Part shown: positions 48,501 through 62,900 of the stretch, in pieces | How positions within the stretch are numbered: position 1 is the stretch's first letter | Layout of the letters: each line of letters starts with the position of its first letter | DNA from: Saxidomus purpurata | Lineage: Eukaryota > Mollusca > Bivalvia > Venerida > Veneridae | Assembly (NCBI GenBank): GCA_022818135.1 | Contig: JAFMSR010000008.1 | Location: 9,587,194-9,651,193 of the forward strand | Length of the DNA stretch: 64,000 nt | Reading direction: 5' to 3' | Notes under the pieces: generated by a model | Database searches by the model: none | Seen by the model: only the letters and a program-made list of their open reading frames with translations | Told to the model about the DNA's origin: nothing | Program-made: the position numbers and the translations under genes

Positions 48501-51500
48501 TGAAAATTATATTAGATAAGTGTAATGGTATATGACACCTTGAAAGTCTGCAAATAGAGGCTGACCACTGAGTAACATGCAGGTGTGAGTTCTTTTGATT
48601 TTAGTTAGAAAACTGATCTGATGATAATTAATTTGTATCTTGTGATTGGATAAAATGACCAGCACAGAGTGAAGTAGGTTTGGCTTAAAAGTCATTAAAA
48701 ATGTTTTGGAATTGTAGAGGGAGTTGGTTAGAATAAGTTAGTTAAGATGTTAAGTTTATTACTGTAAGTGTTCATTTTTGGCTACCTCTATTCAAGACAT
48801 AGGAGACTATTGCACTCGCTGGCAGTTTACTGTGGTAAAAAAGTTTTTAATGAAGTCAAATATCTTGAATACTATCAAGAGGTATTGACTTGAAACTCAA
48901 AATATATCTTTACCATCAACATCTACACCTGAGGAAACAATCCCCCATAACTCTGTTTTGATTTTTGACAGATTTATGCCCCTTTTTAACTTAGAATTTT
49001 GGTTAAAGTTTTTTATAAATTCAAATATCTTGCATATTATCAAAGGTATTGACTTGAAACTCAAAATATATCTTTACCATCAACATCTACACCTGAGGAA
49101 ACAATCCTCATAACTCTGTTTTGATTTTTGACAGATTTATGCCCCTTTTTAACTTAGAATTTTTGGTTAAAGTTTTTAATAAAGTCAAATATCCTGAATA
49201 CTATCAAAGGTATTGACTTGAAACTCAAACTGTTTGTTTACCATCAACATCTACACCTGATGAAACAATCCCCATAACTATGTTTTGATTTTTGACAGAT
49301 TTATGCCCCTTTTTAACTTAGAATTTTTGGTTAAAGTTTTTTATAAATTCAAATATCTTTCAAATTATCAAAGGTATTGACTTGAAACTCAAAATATATC
49401 TTTACCATCAGCATCTACACCTGAGGAAACAATCCTCATAACTCCGTTTTGATTTTTGACAGATTTATGCCCCTTTTTAACTTAGATTTTTTGTTAAAGA
49501 TTTTTATAAATTCAAATATCTTGAATACTATCAAAGGTATTGACTTAAAACTCAAAGTATGTGTCTACAATCAACATCTACACCTGAGGAAACAATCCCC
49601 ATAACTCTGTTTTGATTTTTGACAGATTTATGCCCCTTGCCTTTAACTTAGAATATTTGGTAAAAGATTTTATAAAGTCAAATGTTTTGAATACTATCAA
49701 AGGTATTGACTTGAAACTCAAAGTATGTGTCTACCATCAACATCTACATCTGAGGAAACAATCCCCATAACTCTGTTTTGATTTTTGACAGATTTATACC
49801 CCTTTTTAACTTAGAATTTTTGGTTAAAGTTTTTTATAAATTCAAATATCTTGCATATTATCAAAGGTATTGACTTGAAACTCAAAATATATCTTTACCA
49901 TCAACATCTACACCTGAGGAAACAATCCTCATAACTCTGTTTTGATTTTTGACAGATTTATGCCCCTTTTTAACTTAGAATTTTTGGTTAAAGTTTTTAA
50001 TAAAGTCAAATATCCTGAATAAAGTCAAATATCCTGAATACTATCAAAGGTATTGACTTGAAACTCAAACTGTTTGTTTACCATCAACATCTACACCTGA
50101 GGAAACAATCCCCATAACTTTGTTTTGATTTTTGACAGATTTATGCCCTTTTTAACTTAGAATTTTTGGTTAAAGTTTTTTATAAATTCAAATATCTTTC
50201 AAATTATCAAAGGTATTGACTTGAAACTCAAAATATATCTTTACCATCAGCATCTACACCTGAGGAAACAATCCTCATAACTCCGTTTTGTTTTTTGACA
50301 GATTTGAAATGGCCCTTTTTAACTTAGATTTTTTTGTTAAAGATTTTTATAAATTCAAATATCTTGAATACTATCAAAGGTATTGACTTGAAATCTCAAA
50401 GTATGTGTCTACAATCAACATCTACCCTTGAGGAAACAATCCCCATAACTCTGTTTTGATTTTTGACAGGATTATGCCCCTTTTAACTTAGAATATTTGG
50501 TAAAAGATTTTATAAAGTCAAATGTTTTGAATACTATCAAAGGTATTGACTTGAAACTCAAAGTATGTGTCTACCATCAACATCTACATCTGAGGAAACA
50601 ACTCCATGACTCTGTTTTGATTTTTGACAGATTTATACCCCTTTTACACTTTAATTTTTTTTTATGGACCTTAAAATGTATGTTTACTGTCAACATCTTC
50701 ACCAATGTTTTTGATTTTTGACATTTAATGCCCCTTTTAACTTAGAATTTTGTCACAGTTTTTACCAGACTAACATGGAAATACTGTAATGGGTTTATTT
50801 TGTCATGTGACAGCTCTTGTTAATAAAACAATTTGATTGGCAAATTACATACCTAAAAGGTAACTGATAAAATAAATTAATAATACAATCTTATATAAAG
50901 GTTTTAAAATGTATGTATAACTAAAATCCCTTTCCTACATTATCTGTACATAATGTAAGGGAGTTATACAGTAGCTGAATATGATAAACAGAAGCTAGTC
51001 TACCAGTGACCAGTCATGTGAAGTGACCCCTGCTGTCATTCCCTGTGAATTTGCATGGCTGACTGGACCCCTGTGGTGCATACCCCACATTCCTGATTAA
51101 GTGTCTTTAAAGATGAAAAAGTTGAATGCTTTCTTTTAACCTCTTAAAAAAAGCACATAAATTGAAAAAAACCCGAGTGCAGTTAAGAATTTTATTTCTA
51201 AATACTGCAGCTTGACATTTTTGTTTAATAAGCACAGTCTTTCCTTTTTGCTGGTGTGTAAGCCCAATGGTGAGATGCTGGGCACACCATGCCTGGGGCA
51301 TATTGAAATTTTTTACCAACTCAGTATCCCTGGTCATTTTAGAGGCAGATCTATAAACATGTCATAAATCCTTGCATGGCAGAATGACAGCAGCTTTACA
51401 TAGCAACAAAACATCTTCTCTTGATTGATGGTTACCTGTTACCAAAACAAGACAACTTGCATGTGTTAAATTTCAGTGTAAACATGGTAAAGAATGCAAT

Positions 51501-54500
51501 TTGGACTGTTTTATTAGATGATAATGTTGTACTTTAAATTCTAGAAGAAAGTTAAAATCTGTAAAACCACATTTATGTATTGCATCTGGTTTTGAAATAA
51601 AATCTGAATTGACGAATCATCCTTATAGCTGTACTATAACAGGACTTGATTTTTTTTTTAAGGACTCGAAAAATTCATATTCAAGAGATCGTCCTGACTA
51701 GTTTATTAAATGAATCTCCTTGACCCATAGGCCGTGTTGGCTATGAGGGATATTCCTTGCATTGAGGGCTCTTGCAAATTGGCAAGGAATTTATTTTGAT
51801 TTAAGTGATATGGAATATTAGGAATTTCTTAAAACTTCTACTATGAAACCACGAGTTTCAGATGAATTTGGCATGTAGCATTGTCTAGGGTAATTGTTAA
51901 ATTATGGTCACAGTTGACCCGTGAGGGGGTGGTCATCAGCTAATGAGATTTTCCTGAAACCACAAGGCCTGAGAAAATTACTGCAGATATCGGATATTCC
52001 CATCTGATGGTATCAACTATTATGTAGAAACTTTTTTCGCCTCTTGCATAATATTTCAATACTTATATGTTGCATTTTATAAAAGCAATCTACTTTAAAA
52101 TGTTTTTGAATATGACGTACATTTTTATGACATTTAGATCAGATGGAAATATCCATCACCTGGGGGTAAGATGAGTTTCCAGACGGAAAACTCAGCTATC
52201 CCCTCTGGCAAAACCTATAATTGATGTTAGAAACAGTGAATTTCAGTTATGTCATACACATTAATGTTATGATATATACTGTATTCTGTTTAATACATGT
52301 AAATAAAATACATGAGCAGTAAAAACAGTCAGAAAAATGTTTGATCCTACTGTATAATGATAAAACTGGTATGATGTAAAAGCATTTTAGAATCTCATAC
52401 AGAGTAAGTGCTCTGCATGTGAACAGTGAACACCCCAGGTGTCTCCGGGTTTTAGGCTGGTAGCAACCATATTTCATTCTTTTTCACAGACAGGAGCAAT
52501 CCTGTTTTCACTTTGAAGAGTTCACTAGATATATTCCTTTATTTCAGCGCTGCTTATTGCTGTAAACTGTATCAACGTGAAATGGGCAACCAAGGTTCAA
52601 GTTGTTATTACTATAAGCAAGCTTGTTGCCTTGGCAACTGTCATAGTGATCGGATTCTACTTCATTGGGAAAGGTAAAATATTAGACCCCAACTTCAAAA
52701 CCCTCTAGAAACTGGCCAGCATGAATTATTTTTGTTTAATAACAGTTTTGTAAGGTATATAGTGTGAAGACTATTCAAACCTAGGTTGAATGTCTAAAGC
52801 TCGTAGGTTTGAAGCTCGGCTATTCCTAAACCTATTTCAGTTCAGTTCATGAAGCCCAATTTCATTTCAGCAGAAAGAAGATGAAATACTTTTTGACAGC
52901 TGTCTTCCTGGAAAAAATCAGTACATGAGAAATTTGGTACATTTTAGTAGACCTTGTCTAAGTTTGAACATACATGTACATGAACCTTACATAATGATTT
53001 TCGTCATCAAGATTCTGAAAAATAATGCATGTACTTTTTATAATTGCCAGTTGATTTTGTATTACAGAATAATAATGATAATTATAATAATTAGAATTAC
53101 ATGTATTTCATACATATAGGTGAAACAGAGAGTTTTCAAAATAGTTTTGAAGATAGTGACACCAGTGCTGGAGCTATAGCCCTTGCGTTTTACTCTGGGT
53201 TTTGGGCTTACAGTGGATGGTAAGTGACTCTTAGTCTTGTAGTGCAAAATCACCTTTTTTGGGAGTAAAAACAATTTAATACTGAATTAATGTATTTTTT
53301 TCAAACAAATATTTCACATGTACTAGATTGTGTCATGATGATAATTTGTTTTTGCTAAGTCAGTGAACAGGTTTAATATAATGTATGCCGAAACACATGT
53401 TGTAACACACTAGTAATAACTATGGTAACATGAAATGGACTTTAATACTTTATTAAATGATGGTGCTAGATTGTTTAATTAAAGGTATTTTATGTCTGTA
53501 ATTTTGCAGGAGTTACCTGAACTTCCTTGTTGATGAGCTTGTCAATCCAGTCAGGTAAATCATTGCAGTCATATGGTGTTGGATTGACTTTAAGGCTTTA
53601 CAGTTTATTGACTTATATGAGACAGACGACAATATGTTAATAAAGTACCGTGCTATTTGAAGCATGGCATACCCTTAATTTATGTCTTTTCATATTTATT
53701 TATTTATTTATCTTGGGTGAGAATTTTGTTTATAATTCTTAATATACACATTTGACTTTATCACAAAAAGAGTGGACAAGACGTGTGCCAATATTTAGAA
53801 TGGTGGCTCCTTGTTCCATAAAATTCACCTGAAAAGGCAGTGTGTTTGTTACTTATGATGATACAAGACAGATTATTTATGATAACACCATGTTTTAATA
53901 CTTGGTAAACTTTTCATACGTAGCAAAGCCTGGTTGATGTTTTGCATGCCAGTAATAAAATTTACTTCTGTATAGTTAGGTTTTAAACTTGCAACCCTTA
54001 GGGGAAAATCAGTTTTAATTAAAAATTGCTTGAAGTTCTTTTCATCTGTTAAGTCTAACTATAATAAAAATTAAATGAATGTTTAATGCCTAAAACAAAT
54101 GAGATGTGGGATTATCTAAGAAGTGCAAGATTGGCTAAGAATTAAATAGGAAGATGCATTTATTTGTTTAGGGTTAGATGAAACAGTTTTGGGACATGAT
54201 ATTTCATTTTCTTTTGCCATTTTATTGAATGTTCCAACGTTCTCTTTGCAGAAACCTTCCCTTGGCTATATTCATTTCAATGACCTTGGTTATTATTGTT
54301 TACTTATTGGCAAATGTTGCATATCTCGGAGTCCTGTCACCATTACAGATGTTGTCTTCCCCTGCTGTTGCTGTGGTAAGTAAATGCAAAAGTTTCCCAG
54401 TCATACACAAGTTAGTGGATGTATTGGTTTATGGTGGTTCATTGTTCCAGAACCATTGTTGGGGTATAGAGCTCTGCATATTCCCCAACTTGTCTTAAAG

Positions 54501-57500
54501 AGAACTGATGAAGCGAGACAGGAATATTTACTCTACACAATGCTCAGGATTAACTTAACAGCATGATATACATGTGCAACATTAGGATCAATGAAAAATG
54601 ACCAATAGGGTCTTAATTTACACAGATATTATATCAACCTTCAAGCGTTTAATGGTTGAAAAAACCAAGCTTTACATGCTGCACTACTTAACATAGTGGG
54701 GCATTAAAGTAAGACAACTGGCCTAGTAATCTAGCTTTGTAGATTCTCCACATAACAGGATTTAATTACAGTCTGGTGACTATGGAACAGTCTGTCATGG
54801 GCAAGCTCAATGACTTTATGGGAGATTTAGTTTAAATTTAACTCGCCAGAAATATTTTATATTCGATTCTGAAAGTAACGCAGTCCTCAAAGAATTATTA
54901 CAAGGCTGTAGTAGTTAGAATTTCATTTCCTGAACTTGGACAGGAAAATTATTTGAATTTTAAAATGACAGACTTCCATTGAATTATCTTAGAAAAAGGG
55001 TTGTTTGTGCTTCATCCGAAATTGAAGCTCTGTAAACTGATTTAGGAACCAGTAGTTTCTGGTACATATTACTCACTTTAGATACATCACTCAAGGCTGC
55101 TTACTTGTGATAAAAATACAGGTTTATTGCTGAAATAGTAAAGTGACTATTCGATTCAGAAAAAAATTGGCACAATCTACTAAACAGTTCACAGCTTAGC
55201 ATGCTCTAATGATGTGTTGTCACAATTACTGAAGTTTGGCTAAAGATAAGATGATACAGATACCACAGTTTTAAGTCATATCTATGAATAAATCTGGAAG
55301 GAGATATGTCAGCTATGTAGATATTGAATCAAAAGCTGACCATATCAGCAATTGTATTATTTATCTTTACATGTACATATTTTGATTCCACAGACATTTG
55401 CAGACCAGACTTTAGGCCCGTTGAAGTGGTTGATGCCAATCTTGATTGCTATCTCAGTCAGTGGTACAATGAATGGTACAGCTCTCTCAATGTCCAGGTA
55501 ACAGATACTTTATCTATGTCAATCAAGCTCAACAAAATGACAATAACCGCTATAAAGTGCTGATTAGAACAGCTCCAGACCAGCTGTAACATTTGTTCAG
55601 TCTGCTGGAAAAACTAATTGAAAATACAAAAGCTTTAGTTGTATTGATATAACTGGTTCAGCTGTACTTCAGTTGCCTGAAGTGTTCAGTATGCTATATG
55701 CATGTATATTTTTTTCCCTATGTAGAGGTTTATTTGTATGACAATTGACTGTTCATTGCAAGAGCCATTGCAAGAGCCTGTTAGTTTATTAAGATGCATG
55801 TACGTGTTGGGTCTAGCATCATACAAGGTTTTACGGTGGGTGCAGAATTTAGTAACAGACGTGAAATTATTTTTTATTTTATTTTTACTTACACAAATGG
55901 AATAACTTGAAAACGATGCTTTCTACCACATACTTTATATTCATGCAGCAGACGCTCATTTTCGTGTCTATAAATATATGTATTAAAAATTCGTTTAGGT
56001 TTTATATAGGTAGGTGTATATATAGGTTTTGTGCTATAAAGACTGTGAATGTGCCATCTGTTACATACAGATTAAGACTGTGTACTATATATCAAGGTAC
56101 AAATATATTTGCTGGTGCAGACCAATTTTCAGCTCAACTGAGCTTATGCTATGGTGATTTGTCTGTCATCCCTCCGTACATTTGTCCGTGAACTTATCCT
56201 TGAAACACTACACAGGTCACAGTTCTCATTTGACTTTTATGAAACTTGCTCACAAGGTTCCCTGCAACCTATAGATGATCCCTATTGTTTTTTTTGGTCA
56301 TTGTTTGAATGGTCAAGGTCACAGTGACCTATAGTGCTTCCTTGATTTATAATAATACACTCTACAGGTCACGATTTGAATTTACATTGTAAAGAAGTAT
56401 GATAAATAAAATAAATAATTACATTGTATTTTAAATGAAGTAAAAAAAAATAAATCTTAAAATATGCATAGAAGATTTAGCATACATTTGTTCATATTAA
56501 AACTGAAAAACCAAAGATGCTAATTACCTAGTATTTCAAACTATGACAGTAATATGCAGTTGACCAAAGCAAACCTGCCAGTTTGTGGTACGATGTAATT
56601 AATTTGGTTAGTAAGGCAAACAATCATGCAAATGTCCTGAAAATAAATGTAGTTCAGTCAACAAATGGTTCCTTATTATTTAAAGTCTCAATGCCATTCA
56701 GGTTTTTTTTTTTTTTTATATATATATAAATAGCAACTATGATAAGAAAAGTTGGCTTGAAACTAGGACAGGCAAATTGCAGTGCCAAATTTTGATGACA
56801 GATAACACAAAGCTGAATATTATAGCTGTCAGCAATATATCTCTTTTTGTCTTGTTATGTATGTACTAGGTCATTCATATTCCTATACTAGTCTAAATAG
56901 GCGTTAGAAGAAATAAGCGAGTATAAATAACCTGTAACTGTCAAAAATTTTGCAAGTGAAAAATTTGAATGATTGTAAGGTACTGACAAGCCACTGATGT
57001 GTTGGCTATCCTACTGGGATGTGTGTGGTGTGAAACATTAGCTAAATATTTACAACTCATTTCTAAGGACATTACTGCAAAAGATCCAAGTCTCTCAATG
57101 ACCTAACCTGGTCATAGCTAGTGCTTTTAGGCAATGTATTATTACAGGAATGTTTGAATGAATTCAGTTGATTTAAACAGCCTTGATTGGTTTGCTGTAA
57201 TGTTCACCTCTTATGAGTCGGCTCCTTCTGTCTGTCATTTGATTTTAATTTGCCTCCACTTCCTTCTGAATGTTTTGTGTGGCCAACTTTAACAGGCAAC
57301 TTGTTGTTATCCAAATTTCCCTAACTGCTTCAAGTACAGCAAGGGAATTTTAAACACTACTGAGCAGAAACCGACCACATGTTGAAGGCAAGGGACGTAA
57401 CTCTGGACTCAGATCTTCTATTAAGTTATGCACCTTTAGAAACTTGTATAAAAACCCAAATTTTAAGACCGAAAGAGATGTAAAAAAAACAGCAAAGATT

Positions 57501-58292
57501 TTGCCATGCCACATTAAAGCAATATACAGTATACATTTTATATCATCATGATCATAGAGAAAATTTGTTCAGTGCAGTATTTATTATCATGTAATGATGC
57601 AATTTGACCTTTATTAGAATTTTGTTCTCAGCAAGGCACTTCAGTTCTACATATAAATAAACAATAAAGAGACCTAACTGGAATTGAGAACTAGCAAATA
57701 TTTACCTTCCAAATATCAAGAACTTGTTATTGTACACAAATTATCAAATGCCGCTGCAGATTACATTGTTGAAATATCCTTGACTTTAATCCTATCAAAA
57801 TACACTGCTTTATCTTTGAATTTGAACCAGTTTCTGTTAACAGGTGTTTAATAGAAAATTACTAACCACAGATGATGATGGCCTCCAACGTAGTTGGGTG
57901 GTTAGTCACTGACTTGAAATCACTGTAACCTCTCATTGATTGATAGGTATGGGTTCGAGCCCTGCTGCTGACCATGTATTTTATATGAGAAAGTTGGCAG
58001 TTTTTAATGGAGGATAGTGATCTAGTACTGCCTGAAACATGCACTAAACTCATACAAGTACATTATGATTATTGTCAGCACTTGTTTTATAAAAGAAGAG
58101 GCTGGTTTTTTGTAAGGAAATGATTAAATGCAAAACAGAAAAAATAAATTGAAACAGAATTTGTTTTAAATTATAAGTTACTGTTTTTTTTTCAGGTTGT
58201 TTTTCATTGGAGCTGGTAACAATCACTTGCCAAAGTTTGTGTCTATGATAAACTACAAGAGGTTGACACCAATGCCATCACTTCTTATCATT
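45542..58292 (+). CDS. SLC7-family amino-acid transporter light chain, 3' end missing
   Basis: Seven phased GT-AG exons: 45542-46022, 52548-52673, 53120-53219, 53510-53554, 54252-54375, 55394-55497, 58196-58292 (359 codons). The first exon has a short hydrophilic N terminus, then [19 protein letters not shown] and SGIFVSP, the TM1 substrate motif of the APC/LAT fold. [16 protein letters not shown] is the TM2-TM3 signature. Cys145 in [10 protein letters not shown] is placed like the cysteine that bonds the SLC3A2 or SLC3A1 heavy chain. Later exons give [33 protein letters not shown] and [10 protein letters not shown], matching LAT/y+LAT/asc members through about TM8. Roughly the last 140 residues (TM9-TM12) are absent and probably lie in the N gap. 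The exact member (y+LAT, LAT, asc or xCT) cannot be fixed. Intron 1 (6.5 kb) is filled with repeats. Confidence 0.9.
46040..46560 (-). repeat. Third copy of the 165-bp-unit element, in SLC7 intron 1
   Basis: Reverse orientation: cttagatatttg, cacatagcatt, accaagattgttcaaat and ttgattttaca blocks in three decayed units. Next to it, at about 46605-46690, a unit of about 41 bp (ttttctgtgaaggtgttttt) is duplicated. Confidence 0.65.
48263..48372 (+). mobile_element. Solo left end of the TTAA element
   Basis: Nearly identical to 43182-43291 (TTAA, agtgacattatgctcatc ... aaactaatgataatg) and then stops abruptly. It has no matching right end. Confidence 0.7.
48790..50820. repeat. Eleven-copy 164-bp tandem array in SLC7 intron 1
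   Basis: The anchor ggtattgact occurs at about 48881, 49045, 49209, 49373, 49536, 49702, 49866, 50049, 50212, 50379 and 50542. Spacing is 163-167 bp, except one 183-bp step caused by a 19-bp duplication. Variant units 2-6 recur in order as units 7-11 (for example tcttgcatattatc at 49029 and 49851), so a five-unit block has duplicated. The flanks (ggagactattgcactcgc at left, gtgacagctcttgtt at right) match the short copy at 39665-40430. Confidence 0.9.
51830..51965 (-). repeat. Decayed fragment of the 165-bp-unit element
   Basis: Contains tggcatgtagcattgtctag, aaattatggtcacagttgac and cctgaaaccacaaggcctga. One unit remains. Confidence 0.5.
56100..56390 (+). repeat. Molluscan-type interspersed repeat in an SLC7 intron
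   Basis: Contains cagctcaactgagct, tctgtcatccctccgtac and gaacttatccttgaaacact, followed by two blocks of ggtcaaggtcacagtgacc or caggtcac type. No gene signal. Confidence 0.55.
57880..58050 (+). mobile_element. SINE-like repeat in the last visible SLC7 intron
   Basis: Same family as 19570-19775: gtagttgggtggttagtcac head, aaatcactgtaacctctca, gggttcgagccctg (B box), tgaccatgt, gagaaagttggcag and ctagtactg in order. Confidence 0.6.
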
Positions 58293-58385
58293 GTAAGTAT
58301 GCGTATGTCAAGGTAAAATAAAAAAATTGTCGGCAATAAAGGCACAAACATGTATAATTGTTTTTATATTTTCTTTTTTTTTTTT

Positions 58386-58885
58386 NNNNNNNNNNNNNNN
58401 NNNNNNNNNNNNNNNNNNNNNNNNNNNNNNNNNNNNNNNNNNNNNNNNNNNNNNNNNNNNNNNNNNNNNNNNNNNNNNNNNNNNNNNNNNNNNNNNNNNN
58501 NNNNNNNNNNNNNNNNNNNNNNNNNNNNNNNNNNNNNNNNNNNNNNNNNNNNNNNNNNNNNNNNNNNNNNNNNNNNNNNNNNNNNNNNNNNNNNNNNNNN
58601 NNNNNNNNNNNNNNNNNNNNNNNNNNNNNNNNNNNNNNNNNNNNNNNNNNNNNNNNNNNNNNNNNNNNNNNNNNNNNNNNNNNNNNNNNNNNNNNNNNNN
58701 NNNNNNNNNNNNNNNNNNNNNNNNNNNNNNNNNNNNNNNNNNNNNNNNNNNNNNNNNNNNNNNNNNNNNNNNNNNNNNNNNNNNNNNNNNNNNNNNNNNN
58801 NNNNNNNNNNNNNNNNNNNNNNNNNNNNNNNNNNNNNNNNNNNNNNNNNNNNNNNNNNNNNNNNNNNNNNNNNNNNNNNNNNNNN
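58386..58885. other. Assembly gap of exactly 500 N
   Basis: The round length indicates a placeholder. It follows a poly-T run and lies 94 nt after the last SLC7 exon found. Confidence 0.98.
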
Positions 58886-59927
58886 GTCATACATGTTCTA
58901 AAGACATTTCAGTTGTCCCTTTTAGAGAATAAGTACATGTAATATACAGATCCCCTTTGTTTAACCCTTATATTGGTAAAGTGTGCAAGTGACAAGTCGA
59001 ATTTCTATTCGGACTTTCCGTTAATTGTTAATAGGGAATCAAAAACCTTAACCTAGTGAATAGCAATAGAACCTGTACAATGTACATGGCTGTAAAGGCA
59101 GTTTATGGTCTAAGCAGAATAACAGGATCAAGCAAAGTAAGGGTTAATTTTGTTCTTAATCTAAAATTAGAAAGCATTTGGACAAATTAACAAGTAACTG
59201 ACACCGACATACGAAGTAGATATTGTGAAAATCTGATTTGATCCTTGCCAATGATGTAAGTATTTTTCTTGTAGCTGATTCTCAAATGATTGATGATTCT
59301 TTCAAAAACTTTATTGATATTCAAAAAAGAATAAGGTTGTCTGATAAGGCATAAGCAGAATTAAATCATTTAAAGACAGAATAATTATGCACTTTCTCCA
59401 AATTTGTAACAATCTTTAAAAAAGTTGTGCATGGTTGCTACATCAGAATTTGGACTTGGGCAGTATGGTATCTGTCACCATTTCCTACTCCAGATCTTCA
59501 AATGAATTTAATTATCAAGATTATTTACCAATGTGATGCCAAAAACACTTCCAACTGAGCAGTGAAGACCATGGTCCAGTTATACACACCAGTACAGAAT
59601 ACGACCAGACAGTCACAGCATGGGCACAAAGGCAAAATTATCTACATTCAGCAAGACTGGTAGGTAAGAAATCAAGATAAATAACACTGCTAAGCCTTGA
59701 GCTTACGTCTCAGATTTTGTAAATTTTTAAGATCCAGGTTGGAATAAAACATACTTTTAGAAATTACACAAGCCTCTATTAGAAATACCTGCAGTATAAT
59801 TGGTTAAAGTTCTGTTTTCAGTTTTAACAGTGTGACTTTTCAAAATGTTCCATTATTAAGTCAAAGAAATAACACTTTCATAAAATACAAGAATCAACAA
59901 GACCCAATGCATTATGTTCTTTAATGT
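58886..59927. other. Region between the gap and the ARPC5 stop
   Basis: I looked for the missing transporter exons and saw none. The sequence is AT-rich and probably holds the 3' UTRs of the convergent SLC7 and ARPC5 genes. Confidence 0.5.
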
Positions 59928-62900
59928 TTAGACTTTCTTTCTGTCTGTTAAAACTCTGACAACACAGCCCGCACCACCAGCAGCGTAGACCTAAAATAGA
60001 AATAAATTACGACACATGTATATCTATACAGTTATTGAAATATATACAAATTCAGATATATACATAAGCAAAAGGGTGGATTTTTTTATTTTTACTAGGA
60101 TAGTCAAAAAAGATTTTTACAGATTTCCTCTATATTCAATGTGAATGAAACTGTTAATACAGATCTTTATTTCTGGGTTATAACTATTGCAGTATTCATT
60201 TTTCTAGGAGTATAAATCAATGATTAATGTTTCATTTATAATTCCAATGGTCACTTTGAATGGTAATATCACTTTAATATTAAATTGATATGTTGATGCT
60301 AAAAAAGTGATAACAACAAACCTTTAACTAGATTTGTGATACATGGAAAACATGTATCTGTGTAAAAAGACTTTGATTAAACTTAAGCACAAAGCCTTTA
60401 ATTAAGGTATCTATAGAAAACACCATTCAGCAGTATACTAAAAATGGTATGTACATGATTGGATATTGGAATAACTCTTACCTTTTCATGCCAGGTTAGA
60501 AGTGAAGCACTGCTACCTTCAGATGGAAATTCAAACCCTCTGTAGATATATTTCATTAGAACATCTAGTAGTTTACTGTCGAAGGATTTTACAGCAGCAT
60601 CTATTTCTGCTGTTTTAAATCGGGTAAGTACTGAGATAGACAGTTTCACAGCTTTATCCTGTGAAAAGAAATCCACTTAAAATTAGACAATCACCTGTTT
60701 CACAGGGTAGTGTATAGTTGAGAGGCCCTTTCATAATGCCCTTGTAAAGGGGCTTAAATGCCTGCTTCTGCTGATTTTGCCTTGAGCTATCTGTTCTTCA
60801 TTTAAAAAGGTCAATGTACTTGAAGAAATCATTAATTTGTCATGTGTCTGTTATCAATGCTGTGTAAACTGTACCTGTAGATAATATAAGAAAATTTTTA
60901 CCTTCACTGTCTGGCTTTTAGCTCCAAGAGGAGGATTTCTCAAAATGACCTCTAGTGCTTCTAAATTTTTCCCTGTACAAAAAGTTAAGGACTTATAGCA
61001 ATTAAACTGACTAGGTCAAAGACAAACAGATCTCATTGGTCACTGCTGTTGACCTACATTTTGGCAACCAATCAAAACACACTTGGCAATAACTGACTGG
61101 AAATTGCAGTCAGGTAAATTCTATCTCATATTTCGGCACTCAAATTACATTTTTCAGGCATGATGGGAGACATGCCGGGGTCACAGCCAGAAGAAAAAGT
61201 TAACAAACTTACTCTCAGGGCCGGACCTTTATAAAATTTATATAAAATCAAAAGCAACAAAACTGACAAACATTCTGACAATATGATTGGTTTGAGTAAC
61301 ATACAAATTGAAATAAATTTTAATCAAAGTGGTATTTATATGGTACAAAATATAAATACATTGGAAGGAGAAGATCAGTGGTCCAATGGTAGTTACGCTC
61401 TGGACTCGTAATCCAGGGATCGCAGGTTTCATTCCCCACTCATCCACTAACATAACAAATGGTCTTTCGGATAAGACCTTTAAACTGAGGTCCAATGTAT
61501 CGGTGCTGTACACCGAACATGTTAAAGAACCAGACAGTGTCTCTGGAACGGGACCCGTTCCGTATCTTGCACTATCCCCCTAAACGTAAAATAACTAAAC
61601 TTTTCTGGGGGCGTTGGTAATTTAGATTATCCGGTACCAACGATAAAACTCTAAAAATACGTACAATGCATTGGATCCTACTAAGACATTAGTTATTCTG
61701 TTTAACAGAGGACCACTGATATTTGAACAATTTGGAAATTGTTAAGCTTGGATTTTTGCTTTTGCAATTAAATTCTAACAGATTCGACATCTTTCAATAA
61801 GTACTGCTACTCTTATATCAAAGTTCTGATGACCGACATATTTGGAGCATTTACATGCTAGAGCTAAGTTTAAAAAGCAACATTACTTTAATACCAAACT
61901 GATCATTTTTTTAGTTATTACACCGTACATTGCCACATGTATACATTTTGTCTTTCAACATTACATTAATATCGTTAACACCCAGGAAGGATTATGGGAT
62001 ATGAAATCTTCAGCCATGACACACAAGTCGAGCCTTAAAAGGTTCAAATCAACAGCTGAAAATGAACAAAAAACGAAAATAACAACAGAAAAAAGTAAGT
62101 AATGGTGGTGAGATTTGAATGTCACATTTAACATTAAAGGGCTAGTGGCATAACCACTGGGACAAATAAATGATTGTATTGAATATTGAGGGCTTTTAAA
62201 TAGAAGATGTGAATCATATAGAAGTATTCCTTTATATAAAACACCATCTATAGATACTGTACTCACTCCGATTGGAGCATTACGTCAGGTGAATAGGTGG
62301 CAAATTGCTTTGATCAACGAGAGACACTCAAAATCACCTCAGACCAAAAAATATGCATATTTGCTCAATTTTGACAGTTATCTTTCAAAAGTTGTTGTGT
62401 CAAATAGCTTGGGTTTGCAAATAATTTTACAATTGTTTGAGTTTTATATGTCATCCTTTATTTGAGGCAATATTTCTCACACCCACCTTGATTGACAAAA
62501 GGCAAGATAGGAATAAAAAGATTGACCAATTACGGCACATTGTTCTCGTGGATAATTATTTTAAATCTACATAAATGTGATAAATATTTAAATTTCAGGT
62601 AGGAATGAAAACGTTTTGAAATAATTATATCCAAAAATGAGGATTTTTTACGCAGTGATACTCGAGCGGCAATTCACAAAGGAAATACCGCGGTGGCGAT
62701 GTGCTAATAATAGAGACGCACAACTACCGTCTACCGTAGATGAAAAATAAAAAGTATTTACAGAAATTGATGTTTTCTACATTTTGTACATCAATGAATG
62801 TAATAAAATAAATTAAAATACATTATTCATGTCGAGTCTGTCACCGCGATTCACCGCGATCGGCCACTATGAATCACTGCATCCGCATATTTCAGCGCAT

